DNA of 24,541 nucleotides from Bacillota bacterium (GTDB lineage: Bacteria > Bacillota > Clostridia > Lachnospirales > Lachnospiraceae), in contig JAEWMZ010000262.1 of the NCBI GenBank assembly GCA_023392995.1, forward strand, positions 1-24,541, in the 5' to 3' direction. Under the pieces are notes generated by a model. That model saw nothing but the letters and a program-made list of their open reading frames with translations, ran no database searches and was not told where the DNA came from. A program made the translations under genes and the position numbers. Position 1 is the stretch's first letter, and each line of letters opens with the position of its first letter. This document shows positions 1 through 6,540 of the stretch, one piece after another.

Positions 1-1
1 A

Positions 2-61
2 CCTGCAAATGATTTACATATCTCTGTCATTTCTAGTAAGTATTCTGACATAGAGGGGTAA
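2..61 (+). CDS. C-terminal end of an unidentified gene entering from the left
   Basis: One plus-strand frame is open from the window edge for 19 codons and ends in TAA at 59-61. The tail includes the residues HISVISSKYSDIEG. A strong terminator hairpin follows 22 bases later on the same strand, which makes a real gene end plausible. The piece is too short to assign to a family. Confidence 0.25.
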   Translation, partial: PANDLHISVISSKYSDIEG

Positions 62-83
62 CCTCCTTCTTTTTTTCAATTTG

Positions 84-123
84 CGAGGCAGAGAAACCAA
101 GCTCCTCTGCCTCGTATTTTCTT
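84..123 (+). terminator. Rho-independent terminator
   Basis: A perfect 10-bp stem pairs CGAGGCAGAG (84-93) with CTCTGCCTCG (105-114) around an 11-nt loop, followed by TATTTTCTT. The T-rich side is on the plus strand, so it most likely ends the gene entering from the left edge. Confidence 0.6.
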
Positions 124-128
124 AAATC

Positions 129-158
129 ACAAGGGAATCAGCCCCCCGATTCACTTGT
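129..158. other. Imperfect hairpin downstream of the binding-protein gene
   Basis: ACAAGGGAATCA (129-140) and CGATTCACTTGT (147-158) pair with two mismatches around a C-rich loop. It lies about 100 nt past the stop of the minus-strand binding-protein gene and could help end that transcript, but there is no clear T tract. The rest of 159-261 shows nothing recognisable. Confidence 0.25.
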
Positions 159-261
159 AGTTTCCACATGATATTATTACATTCTTATTGATTAAAGTGT
201 TAGTCCTGATAGATATACATCCATATTCATCTCAAGAGAAAATTGACACTTGGAGCTCTTT

Positions 262-1311
262 TTAGAAACCAAAGTCATCTACATTCTCAGTTGTTATGGC
301 GATCTGTCCCTGACCTACGATAATCTTGCCCTGAATATCTACAGAATCATATCCAGTTTGTCCAAGATCTGCTCCAGTAGCAACTTCCTCGCCGTTAAAC
401 AGCTTAACACCTAAGTTCAGCATAACCTTTGCTGTAATGCCTGCATCCCAAAGAGCTACAGAACCTAAAGTACCATCAAGTAAATAATCTTTAACCTCCA
501 AAGGCATAGCTACTGAGATTGCAAATACTTTTCCGGTTAATCCTAGTTCCTGAATCGCGCGTGCCGCACCAGGCGCATCAAAGGAGCCTGTTCCCAAAAT
601 ACCTTTTAAATCAGGATATTTCTGAATCAATTCTTTCGTTAACTCATAAGCCTTCTCTGCATCTGAGTCATCTGCTACTCTGGCATCAGGAACAAGTTCC
701 ATCTTAGGATATGCTGCCTTCTGACGTTCCACGGCTGCATCTGCCCAGTTGTTCTGAGATTCCATAGTCATAGAGCCTACCATCGTAATATACTTTCCTT
801 CTTCGCCCATTTGTACTGCCAGCTGATCCATCAAAAATCCGCCAAGACCTGCTTCGTCAAATGCTTCCACATCATAGGTAACATTTTTCATACCGGAGGC
901 TTCTGTTGAAATAACTATAATTCCCTTGTCAATGGCTTCCTTACAGATTGCTTCACAGGCATCTGGGTCGTTGGGTGAAAAGAGAAGTACATCCACTCCC
1001 TGATTTACAAGGTCTGTCATAATCTGTACCTGCGCTGCTGCATCGATTTCTGTTGGCCCCTTATAAATAACCTCCATACCATTTTCAGTTCCCCAAGCTT
1101 CTACATTTTCCTGTACATGATCCCACCAGGCCTGTCCCATTACCTTAGGTACAAATGCAATCTTAGGCACTTTCTTACCTGATGTGTCTGAAGCGGTTGC
1201 TTCACTTGTTTTTGCAGTCTCTTTTGTTGCGCTGTTGCTACTTCCACATCCGGTTAGCAAAGCTGCTACCATGCTAATACTAAGCACTACTGATAATAAT
1301 TTCTTTCTCAT
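262..1311 (-). CDS. Sugar-type ABC transporter substrate-binding lipoprotein (LsrB/RhaS-like)
   Basis: Periplasmic-binding-protein family 4 member, 349 residues, expected on the outer face of the membrane. The N terminus is a lipoprotein signal: basic MRKK, hydrophobic stretch, lipobox LLTGC with Cys22, then a Ser/Thr-rich linker to about residue 45. The mature part begins KIAFVPKVMGQAWWD and resembles autoinducer-2/rhamnose/ribose-type binding proteins, with DLVNQGVDVLLFSPNDPD near 100-117 and ILGTGSFDAPGAARA near 240-254. Such proteins deliver a sugar-like ligand to a permease-ATPase pair. No permease or ATPase of this family is next to it: the DNA to its 3' side ends a plus-strand gene, and the next gene on its 5' side is a divergent cupin. 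It may work with a transporter elsewhere or with a sensor kinase. The true ligand cannot be read from sequence. RBS GGAGGG lies just upstream. Confidence 0.9.
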   Translation of the reverse strand: MRKKLLSVVLSISMVAALLTGCGSSNSATKETAKTSEATASDTSGKKVPKIAFVPKVMGQAWWDHVQENVEAWGTENGMEVIYKGPTEIDAAAQVQIMTDLVNQGVDVLLFSPNDPDACEAICKEAIDKGIIVISTEASGMKNVTYDVEAFDEAGLGGFLMDQLAVQMGEEGKYITMVGSMTMESQNNWADAAVERQKAAYPKMELVPDARVADDSDAEKAYELTKELIQKYPDLKGILGTGSFDAPGAARAIQELGLTGKVFAISVAMPLEVKDYLLDGTLGSVALWDAGITAKVMLNLGVKLFNGEEVATGADLGQTGYDSVDIQGKIIVGQGQIAITTENVDDFGF

Positions 1312-1358
1312 AATTCCCTCCTAATTATTTTAAAAGTTTCTTATCAAACTAAGATGCA

Positions 1359-1375
1359 TTCAACAATCTGTTGAA
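1359..1375. promoter_or_regulatory. Palindrome in the leader of the binding-protein gene
   Basis: TTCAACA-ATC-TGTTGAA is a perfect inverted repeat with 7-bp arms. It lies between the proposed -10 box and the start codon, so it could be an operator just inside the transcript or a small leader hairpin. Confidence 0.4.
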
Positions 1376-1395
1376 CATTCCTAATTCATGTCTTT

Positions 1396-1424
1396 ATGAT
1401 ACCTTATACAAACAACAATTCCAA
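1396..1424 (-). promoter_or_regulatory. Promoter of the binding-protein gene
   Basis: On the minus strand, TTGGAA (1419-1424) and TATCAT (1396-1401) are separated by 17 bp, a good sigma-A-like arrangement. The predicted leader is about 80 nt. Confidence 0.5.
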
Positions 1425-1442
1425 CAAATAAATATATGTAAA

Positions 1443-1456
1443 TTTAAACGTTTAAA
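1443..1456. promoter_or_regulatory. LacI/GalR-type operator
   Basis: TTTAAACGTTTAAA is a perfect 14-bp palindrome with the central CG typical of LacI/GalR-family sites. It sits about 20 bp upstream of the proposed -35 box of the sugar-binding-protein gene. It lacks the TG/CA ends of a CcpA cre site, so a dedicated sugar regulator is more likely. No LacI gene is present in the window. Confidence 0.5.
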
Positions 1457-1564
1457 CTAATTTTATTTATATTTCAATCTTTTTATCTGGATTTTTTGTA
1501 ACATTTGCTCAATCCCTTTTAGATTAAAATATAACTTATATAAATTATCTATTTTATAAATGAA

Positions 1565-1592
1565 TTTACATATCACGATAATCCGATATAAT
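1565..1592 (+). promoter_or_regulatory. Promoter of the cupin gene, ahead of the repeat leader
   Basis: TTTACA (1565-1570) and TATAAT (1587-1592) are 16 bp apart. The -10 box overlaps the first repeat cassette. If used, the transcript would carry all the repeats as a leader of roughly 310 nt before the cupin start codon. Confidence 0.5.
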
Positions 1593-1889
1593 ATAAGTCA
1601 TCAGAAGTTGTACTTATTTATGAGAAAGGACGCTTGCTTTGGCGCCTTGTATCCCGATTACAGAACAAGCATTTGTTCCTGTAATATAAGTTATGAGAAG
1701 TTGTTTTTTAACTTCTCATAAAAGGCGCTGTTTTTGCGCCGTGCATCACGATTACAGGAACAGGGATCTTGTTCCTGTAATATACGTTATGAGAAGTTGT
1801 TTTTTAACTTCTCATAAAAGGCGCTGTTTTTGCGCCGTGCATCACGATTACAGGAACAGGAATCTTGTTCCTGTAATATACGTTATCAG
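1589..1889. repeat. Tandem three-hairpin cassette repeat (93, 96, 96 bp plus partial copy)
   Basis: Copies start at 1589 (93 bp, diverged), 1682 (96 bp), 1778 (96 bp) and 1874 (about 16 bp, truncated). Copies 2 and 3 differ at only two positions. Each full copy holds three inverted repeats in a row: ATGAGAAGTT with AACTTCTCAT, GGCGC with GCGCC, and ATTACAGGAACA with TGTTCCTGTAAT, with loops of about 6 to 7 nt. In copy 1 the first two hairpins are decayed. Because 96 is a multiple of three and the copies lack in-frame stops, the frame of the downstream gene stays open through copies 2 and 3. This makes a false N-terminal extension with a duplicated 32-residue peptide. Confidence 0.9.
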
Positions 1890-1911
1890 AATTGAAAAGG
1901 AGTATTCGTCT

Positions 1912-2415
1912 ATGTATAGCGCAGATTACTTTATCAAAAATTTGAATATGATTTCACACCCGGAAGGCGGTTATTATAAGGAAACCCATCGTTCTCAAGA
2001 TCAAATAACATCGAACGAATTACAGGTTGACTTTGAGGGTTCCAGGCTGCTGTGGACCAGTATTTATTTCTTGCTTCAGGATGGAGAAGTATCTAATTTT
2101 CACAGGCTAAAATCCGATGAACTATGGTATTATCATTCTGGTTCCCCGTTAACGATCTATATGATCAGCCCAGAAGGAGAACTGATTACAGAGCAGCTGG
2201 GGCTGTGCCTTGAAGCTGGTGAAAAGCCGCAAGTATTGGTGCCAAAGGATTATATCTTTGGTTCCGCTATGAATCATGAAGGGTATGCATTGGTAGGCTG
2301 TATGGTATCGCCCGGATTTGAATTTCGAGATTTTGAATTGTTTTCAAGAAGTGTTTTGTTAGAAAAATATCCTCATTATGAGGAGGTCATACTTAAACTT
2401 ACGGTCAAGGAATAA
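1912..2415 (+). CDS. Cupin superfamily protein, DUF985 (Cupin_5)
   Basis: A 167-residue protein whose N-terminal MISHPEGGYYKETHRS is the hallmark of the DUF985/Cupin_5 family. This is a small single-domain beta-barrel family, about 160 residues long, with no firmly fixed function. Further conserved blocks are SIYFLLQDGEVSNFHRLKSD near 58-77 and ELWYYHSGSPLTIYMI just after. The His residues in the barrel could hold a metal. The start at 1912 is chosen because AAGGAG lies 9 nt upstream and the family begins here. The frame stays open back to an ATG at 1693, but that part is only repeat DNA. The gene appears monocistronic and faces the hydrolase gene tail to tail. Confidence 0.88.
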   Translation: MYSADYFIKNLNMISHPEGGYYKETHRSQDQITSNELQVDFEGSRLLWTSIYFLLQDGEVSNFHRLKSDELWYYHSGSPLTIYMISPEGELITEQLGLCLEAGEKPQVLVPKDYIFGSAMNHEGYALVGCMVSPGFEFRDFELFSRSVLLEKYPHYEEVILKLTVKE

Positions 2416-2484
2416 CGACGATCCGGTTCCTGTTTTCTATTATCAAAAAGATCACATTATTATTTAGAACTACGTAATATAAAA

Positions 2485-2534
2485 GATTCCAAGTAAGTTA
2501 AATTGAATCATGCTCAGTTAGCTTATTTGGAATC
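2485..2534. terminator. Likely bidirectional terminator between convergent genes
   Basis: GATTCCAAGTAAGTTAA (2485-2501) pairs with TTAGCTTATTTGGAATC (2518-2534) with two mismatches and a 16-nt loop. It lies between the cupin gene and the convergent hydrolase gene. Both flanks are AT-rich, with moderate T runs on each strand. Confidence 0.45.
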
Positions 2535-2576
2535 AGTATTATTTAGAATCAATATTATTTAGAATCAATATTACTT
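2529..2576. repeat. Three 16-bp tandem repeats
   Basis: GGAATCAGTATTATTT, AGAATCAATATTATTT and AGAATCAATATTACTT follow one another with two or three changes each. They lie 29 nt past the stop of the hydrolase gene and overlap the right arm of the neighbouring hairpin. Read on the minus strand, each unit contains TAA. Confidence 0.7.
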
Positions 2577-2604
2577 GGAACTACACTTGATGATATTGAT
2601 CGAC

Positions 2605-3369
2605 TTATGCATGGCGATCTTCACAAATGCTATCCATCTTATCCAGTATCTGTCTAATATGCTTGGTAGCTTTCCCTAATTCTTCGTCTAAAATCATATG
2701 TCCGCTATCTTTAAAATCTGCGATTTCAAATTCTCTTACCGATGATTTATATTTTAATATATCTTCCTCTTCCAGATTGGACGCAATATCTGATTCCTCG
2801 TCTGTACCCCGGAACAACCATATCGGGCATTGCATTTCATGAAAGATCTCATAAAATTCCTGATAAGTTGATTCGTTTTCGATTCCTTCTAAAGCATGGA
2901 TATTAACAAAATTATTCAGTCGATATCCATTATAATTCATGTTTCCCCAGAATTGAGCAGCCCCTTTTTCTAACTTTGTGTGGATGGCTGGATAATCTAT
3001 AATAATGATGCCTTTTGCCAAGCCTAAATTTTTCGATAAATAACCAAGCATATAAGAGACTCCCTTTGAAAATCCTAAAAACACAGGGTTATTTATCGCC
3101 TCGTTTTGAAGCACACAACTAAGGTCAGACAAATGATGCTTCCAGTCATATCCGGACGCTGGCGTATCACTGCCACCGCGTCCGCGGTAACTAAGCACAA
3201 TACAATGCCTTCCTGTAAGGCGTGATATAAGTGGAAATGCCCGCGCTGCAGATTCCCAGATTCCCATCGATATGATCAACGTAGCTTTTTCATTCACCTG
3301 ATTACTAACAAAATACTCTATTTCAATTCCTTTATTATCTACTGTTTTTCTTTTCAATTCACTTTCCAC
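2605..3369 (-). CDS. Alpha/beta hydrolase
   Basis: A 254-residue alpha/beta-hydrolase fold protein, probably cytoplasmic as there is no signal peptide. Visible motifs are SYRGRGGSDTP (60-70, the conserved loop after strand 4), the nucleophile elbow GFSKG with Ser101, and DSGHM with His224 as the likely catalytic histidine. An Asp near 190-194 (GTDEESD) may complete the triad. The substrate cannot be deduced; esters or lactones are typical. The start is a GTG at 3367-3369, supported by AGGAAGGA 9 nt upstream; a nearby ATG in another frame stops after six codons. It is the third gene of the PadR operon, 39 nt after the flavodoxin-domain gene. Confidence 0.85.
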   Translation of the reverse strand: MESELKRKTVDNKGIEIEYFVSNQVNEKATLIISMGIWESAARAFPLISRLTGRHCIVLSYRGRGGSDTPASGYDWKHHLSDLSCVLQNEAINNPVFLGFSKGVSYMLGYLSKNLGLAKGIIIIDYPAIHTKLEKGAAQFWGNMNYNGYRLNNFVNIHALEGIENESTYQEFYEIFHEMQCPIWLFRGTDEESDIASNLEEEDILKYKSSVREFEIADFKDSGHMILDEELGKATKHIRQILDKMDSICEDRHA

Positions 3370-3408
3370 TAGCAGTCATCCTTCCTGTAACGTATTCCCC
3401 ATCTACTA

Positions 3409-4656
3409 TTAATCCGTATATGGTTTCGCAAATCTTCTTTTGTAAGCACCATTTTTCTTAAGATTGTAGTCCCAATAAAAATTTGTAAGTCCTGTGTGAG
3501 ATAATAGCGAATAGGCAAACTGAGCCCCTTTGGACATATACTCTGATTTTTCATATTCCTTTTTCAAGCCAAAATCCATAATTCCTTTACTGGCATAGGC
3601 TTCACCCATTATTTTCATTTGCTGAAAGAGCTTTTTGTTCGCCTTATCGGGCTTTATTCGGGTGCCTTCCACGCCGCCTTTTATGATGGTTCCATCAAAG
3701 GATACGCCCAGCCTTTTCGTAATCAGTTCCAGATAAGGTCTCAAATAATAGGACTGACTTGTCTCTGGAAACCCAGACTGAACGAAAAAGGCCATATGTA
3801 CCTCTTTGTTGTTTACCGGTTTTAGTTGTTCAAAAAACTTCATTACACACCCCGGCATGGCATGCACATAGAGGGGGAAAACAAATAAAATATTCTCTGA
3901 CGAACCAAACTCCTCGGCCCATATTTTATGTTCTTTTATCTTGATCAGGTTTCTTACTTCTATCTGATCTATTCCTTGCTCCTTCATACCCAGCATAATC
4001 TTTTCAATCAGCAGCCTGCTGTTCGATTGATTTCCTCTTGGTGATCCATTATAGATCACCCACTTGCCCTTTGGCTTTCTTTCCCTAACTTCCTTAGTCA
4101 GTACCTCTTGCATTGGATTTGTGTTTTCTAAATCAATAAATTTTATACTTTCATTATCATATAAAACCTCATTGCAAGTGTTTTGAAAATGATACGCAGT
4201 ACGGGCAAGATAGCTCCTTATCACCTTGATTTCGTCCCCATACAATCCGTTTTTCTCAAAGTAAAAGTTAATATGAGGATACTTATCATATCTCTTTTTA
4301 TGACCACATTCCCCATTTCTCAATTCAATATATGGTAAATAATGTTGAATTAACCGATCCACAAATGTCTTTCCCTTACCATCTATGAATCCATTTTCCG
4401 TATGAAAAAGAAGAACTACTTCATCACTGTTGATATAATCCTTATACAACTTAGAAGAGCCATCCTTCAAAGCACATTCTCCGGGACTCTTCCACCAACA
4501 GCTCCAGCAGCCAATGCAATCCTTGATATCGGTATCCTTTGCGTGATAAATAATTACTTCAGCTTCTTTCCTCTGTTCCCTGTAATAATTTTGAAGTCTC
4601 TCAACCAGTAAATCGTTCTCCATATCTTTTCCTAAATCATAAATTGTTATCTTCAT
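3409..4656 (-). CDS. Double flavodoxin-domain NAD(P)H-dependent oxidoreductase
   Basis: A 415-residue protein with two flavodoxin-like halves. The first half (about 1-190) carries a cysteine cluster, C47-x2-C50-x2-C53-x7-C61, in the Trp-rich setting CIGCWSCWWKSPGEC. This spacing fits the compact motif of iron-sulfur flavoproteins. In related NADPH-dependent FMN reductases part of it is kept without proof of a cluster. The second half starts at about 197 and shows an FMN phosphate loop, NGSPRGNQSNS (203-213), then FVFPLYVHAMPGCVMKFFEQ (259-278) as in NAD(P)H:quinone-type flavodoxins. The likely role is electron transfer or reduction of quinone or nitro-type compounds. Its start codon overlaps the PadR stop (ATGA), implying translational coupling. 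Fusion of two such domains is less common than single ones. Confidence 0.82.
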   Translation of the reverse strand: MKITIYDLGKDMENDLLVERLQNYYREQRKEAEVIIYHAKDTDIKDCIGCWSCWWKSPGECALKDGSSKLYKDYINSDEVVLLFHTENGFIDGKGKTFVDRLIQHYLPYIELRNGECGHKKRYDKYPHINFYFEKNGLYGDEIKVIRSYLARTAYHFQNTCNEVLYDNESIKFIDLENTNPMQEVLTKEVRERKPKGKWVIYNGSPRGNQSNSRLLIEKIMLGMKEQGIDQIEVRNLIKIKEHKIWAEEFGSSENILFVFPLYVHAMPGCVMKFFEQLKPVNNKEVHMAFFVQSGFPETSQSYYLRPYLELITKRLGVSFDGTIIKGGVEGTRIKPDKANKKLFQQMKIMGEAYASKGIMDFGLKKEYEKSEYMSKGAQFAYSLLSHTGLTNFYWDYNLKKNGAYKRRFAKPYTD

Positions 4657-5207
4657 AGCTCCGCCTCAATTCTTTTCGAATAATCTTCAAACCACTTTGT
4701 AACAAATTCCGAATATGCAAGACCAAACTCAAGTGCATCATGTTCATATTTTGCCGGCCTGTAGCTTTCATAGGTCAGCCCATATTCCTCAAGTCTGCGC
4801 ATTCCTTCTTGTTTAATCTTAACAAGGTCTTGGTGCATATCTCTAAAATACTTAACCTGAGTATTTATAGATTCCAATCGCTCTGCTTTTGTTAACTCAT
4901 GAAAGAAAAACATCTTAAGTAATTGTGTAGACTTATATTTATCAGAGCCCCAATCCTCTCTCATCAACTGGCCAAATCTTACTTTTCCAGAATCAGTTAT
5001 GCTGTATAGCTTTTTTGTTCTGTTGTTCTTGACCTCTTCTTTTGATGTTATATAGCCATTCTTTTCAAGTTTTACTAAAGCGGGATGTATTGCCCCTTGA
5101 CTTGTGCTTGCAAAATATTGTGTACTTTGTTCCATTCCCTTTTTTATATCATATAAGGTGAGGGCAAATCCGGAAGATAAAAAACCTAAGACTATTAACT
5201 CTATCAT
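4653..5207 (-). CDS. PadR family transcriptional regulator
   Basis: A 184-residue PadR regulator. The N-terminal winged helix (about 1-80) shows the family pattern: LIVLGFLSSGFALTLYDIKK, then SQGAIHPALVKLEKNGYI and the wing with KKLYSITDSG. The C-terminal half (about 85-184) is helical, as in PadR/Vir-type proteins that dimerise through this part. Family members usually repress genes that deal with phenolic acids, drugs or envelope stress and often regulate themselves. A good promoter and a perfect palindrome lie directly upstream. It is the first gene of an operon with the flavodoxin-domain protein and the hydrolase, suggesting that an aromatic or electrophilic compound may be both inducer and substrate (inference). 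Confidence 0.9.
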   Translation of the reverse strand: MIELIVLGFLSSGFALTLYDIKKGMEQSTQYFASTSQGAIHPALVKLEKNGYITSKEEVKNNRTKKLYSITDSGKVRFGQLMREDWGSDKYKSTQLLKMFFFHELTKAERLESINTQVKYFRDMHQDLVKIKQEGMRRLEEYGLTYESYRPAKYEHDALEFGLAYSEFVTKWFEDYSKRIEAEL

Positions 5208-5240
5208 TAAATTTACTCCTTTATGACATCGTACCTAATT

Positions 5241-5259
5241 ATATGTCGTTTAGACATAT
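5241..5259. promoter_or_regulatory. Putative PadR operator
   Basis: ATATGTC-GTTTA-GACATAT is a perfect 7-bp inverted repeat. It contains ATGT and ACAT, the half-sites known for PadR proteins, here 7 nt apart. It lies just downstream of the -10 box of the padR promoter, near the predicted transcription start, which fits autorepression. Confidence 0.6.
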
Positions 5260-5269
5260 TGTAATTTAT

Positions 5270-5298
5270 ATAATACTGTGCTATCCACCTTTTGTCAA
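5270..5298 (-). promoter_or_regulatory. Promoter of the padR operon
   Basis: On the minus strand TTGACA (5293-5298) and TATTAT (5270-5275) are separated by exactly 17 bp, a near-consensus sigma-A promoter. The leader is about 55 nt and ends with an AAGGAG ribosome binding site. Confidence 0.75.
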
Positions 5299-5346
5299 TC
5301 TAATATTATCTGTCCATCCGTAATTTTTCCATTTCTCAAAAAGACC

Positions 5347-5385
5347 ATTTCTTAACTAAATTTCTTAACTAGATTTCCTAACTAG
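5347..5385. repeat. Three 13-bp tandem repeats
   Basis: ATTTCTTAACTAA, ATTTCTTAACTAG and ATTTCCTAACTAG stand head to tail with one or two differences each. They lie between the kinase terminator and the padR promoter. Confidence 0.75.
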
Positions 5386-5403
5386 TATTCATTCAATAAT
5401 ACA

Positions 5404-5453
5404 AAAAGCAAGACCTTCCTCCTTTTTGTGATCAGAGAATTGATCTTGCTTTT
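5404..5453 (-). terminator. Terminator of the deoxynucleoside kinase gene
   Basis: AAAAGCAAGA (5404-5413) pairs perfectly with TCTTGCTTTT (5444-5453). On the minus strand the stem ends in GCTTTTTGT, a usable T tract. The 30-nt loop is long for an intrinsic terminator. Confidence 0.45.
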
Positions 5454-5492
5454 CCTTCTTTATATTCCCATTGATCCTTTAATCTATAAATT

Positions 5493-6161
5493 TCATTGGG
5501 TCAAACGGTCAAGCTGATTAAGCTTTTGATATATTAATTGAAGTACTTCTTCTTTATCTTTTGCACTTTCTACGATATCATACTTAGCCGCATCAATAAT
5601 CAACAGCGGGGATAGGTTATATTCTGCAAAGTAACTCTCGTATTCCCGATTGAGTGTTTCCCAATACTCCCTTTCCACGATTTGCTCATAATCACGCCCT
5701 CTTTTCCTGATTCGCTCGATCGCGGAATCTGTGTCAATCTTCAGATAGATCATAAGCTTTGGTGCTTCCACGTGCTCTAACATATTCATTAGAAGCTCGC
5801 GATACAGCATATACTCATCCTTATCCATATTCCCTTCCTCATAAAGAAGCTTCGCAAAGATCACGTCCCCATAGATACTCCGATCCATCAGCGTCGGTTT
5901 TCCTAATTCAGCTGCCTCCTTCAGCATCCGAAATCTTCTGTTTAGAAAGAAAATCTGAAGGGGGAAGGAATATCTCTTCCGATCATGATAGAATCGATCC
6001 AATATGGGATTATCCTGAACCGGCTCTTCAAAACACGGTATCTTCATTTCCTTTGATAGCATCTCCATATAGACGGTTTTCCCCGCACCAACAACAGCAT
6101 CAATAACAATTGCTTTATTTGAATTATTTTTCTTAATCATATTAAAAAACTCCTTGTACAT
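5493..6161 (-). CDS. Deoxynucleoside kinase
   Basis: A 222-residue member of the deoxynucleoside kinase (dNK/dGK-dAK) family, which phosphorylates deoxynucleosides for nucleotide salvage in the cytoplasm. The P-loop is IDAVVGAGKT (20-29). The first Gly of the usual GxxGxGK is Ala22, a mild departure. EEPV (45-48) carries the catalytic-base Glu, FPLQIFFLNRR (66-76) is a family block, DRSIYGD (93-99) is the DRS motif, and RIRKRGRDYEQ (150-160) is the Arg-rich lid. Start 6161 (MYKEFFN) has AGGAGG 6 nt upstream. An upstream in-frame ATG at 6209 has no such site and would add a basic stretch of 16 residues. Monocistronic, with its own promoter and terminator. Confidence 0.9.
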   Translation of the reverse strand: MYKEFFNMIKKNNSNKAIVIDAVVGAGKTVYMEMLSKEMKIPCFEEPVQDNPILDRFYHDRKRYSFPLQIFFLNRRFRMLKEAAELGKPTLMDRSIYGDVIFAKLLYEEGNMDKDEYMLYRELLMNMLEHVEAPKLMIYLKIDTDSAIERIRKRGRDYEQIVEREYWETLNREYESYFAEYNLSPLLIIDAAKYDIVESAKDKEEVLQLIYQKLNQLDRLTQ

Positions 6162-6209
6162 TGATTTCCTCCTTCGCTTTTTGCTTGTAACAATCCAGCT
6201 TGGGATCAT

Positions 6210-6239
6210 ATGCTAAAACTTATCATGCCACTCTGTCAA
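6210..6239 (-). promoter_or_regulatory. Promoter of the deoxynucleoside kinase gene
   Basis: On the minus strand TTGACA (6234-6239) is followed after 18 bp by TAGCAT (6210-6215). The -35 box is perfect and the -10 box weak. This places transcription start upstream of the 6161 start codon and makes the longer 6209 start unlikely. Confidence 0.5.
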
Positions 6240-6299
6240 GCTGCTATGGATTAATCATATTACTACTTGGACTCATTGGTCAATATTTATTCAAAAAAA

Positions 6300-6329
6300 C
6301 GAAGTGAAACAATTTTCTGCTTCACTTCG
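6300..6329 (-). terminator. Terminator after the DsbA-like gene and its repeats
   Basis: CGAAGTGAA (6300-6308) pairs with TTCACTTCG (6321-6329), 12-nt loop. On the minus strand the stem is followed by TTTTTTTGAATAAA, a classic intrinsic terminator. The stop-spanning repeats of the DsbA-like gene are therefore transcribed as its 3' UTR. Confidence 0.75.
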
Positions 6330-6370
6330 CTGCATTGGATTCCTGCTCTCTTCCTCTTTTATTTAAAGAC

Positions 6371-6540
6371 TTCGTTAAGATTGCTTCTGTTGCGTATATT
6401 CTTTTTACAGAGAACCGCTTCTGCTCCGTATATACTTTTATAAAGAGACTGCTTCTACTGCGTTTATACTTCTATAAAGTGGCTGCTTCTGCTGCGTTTA
6501 TACTTTTTTACAGAGGCTTCTTTTGCTGTGCATAGACTTT
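6371..6540 (-). repeat. 34-bp tandem repeats that begin with the end of the DsbA-like gene
   Basis: Five units of 34 bp lie head to tail: 6507-6540, 6473-6506, 6439-6472, 6405-6438 and a diverged 6371-6404. The first unit is the last ten codons of the DsbA-like gene and its stop (KVYAQQKKPL-stop). The others keep the pattern AAGTATA-ACGCAGCAGAAG and end in CTTTATA or CTCTGTAA, so a TAA or TAG recurs near the same place in most units. The 34-bp period is not a multiple of three. Confidence 0.85.

Noticed and set aside
1589..1889. CRISPR-like array (regular repeats)
   Set aside because: The whole 96-bp unit repeats with no variable spacers, there is no cas gene, and the unit is made of hairpins.
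3369..3554. 61-codon minus-strand frame overlapping the flavodoxin-domain gene
   Set aside because: It lies in another frame inside a well-supported gene and resembles no family.
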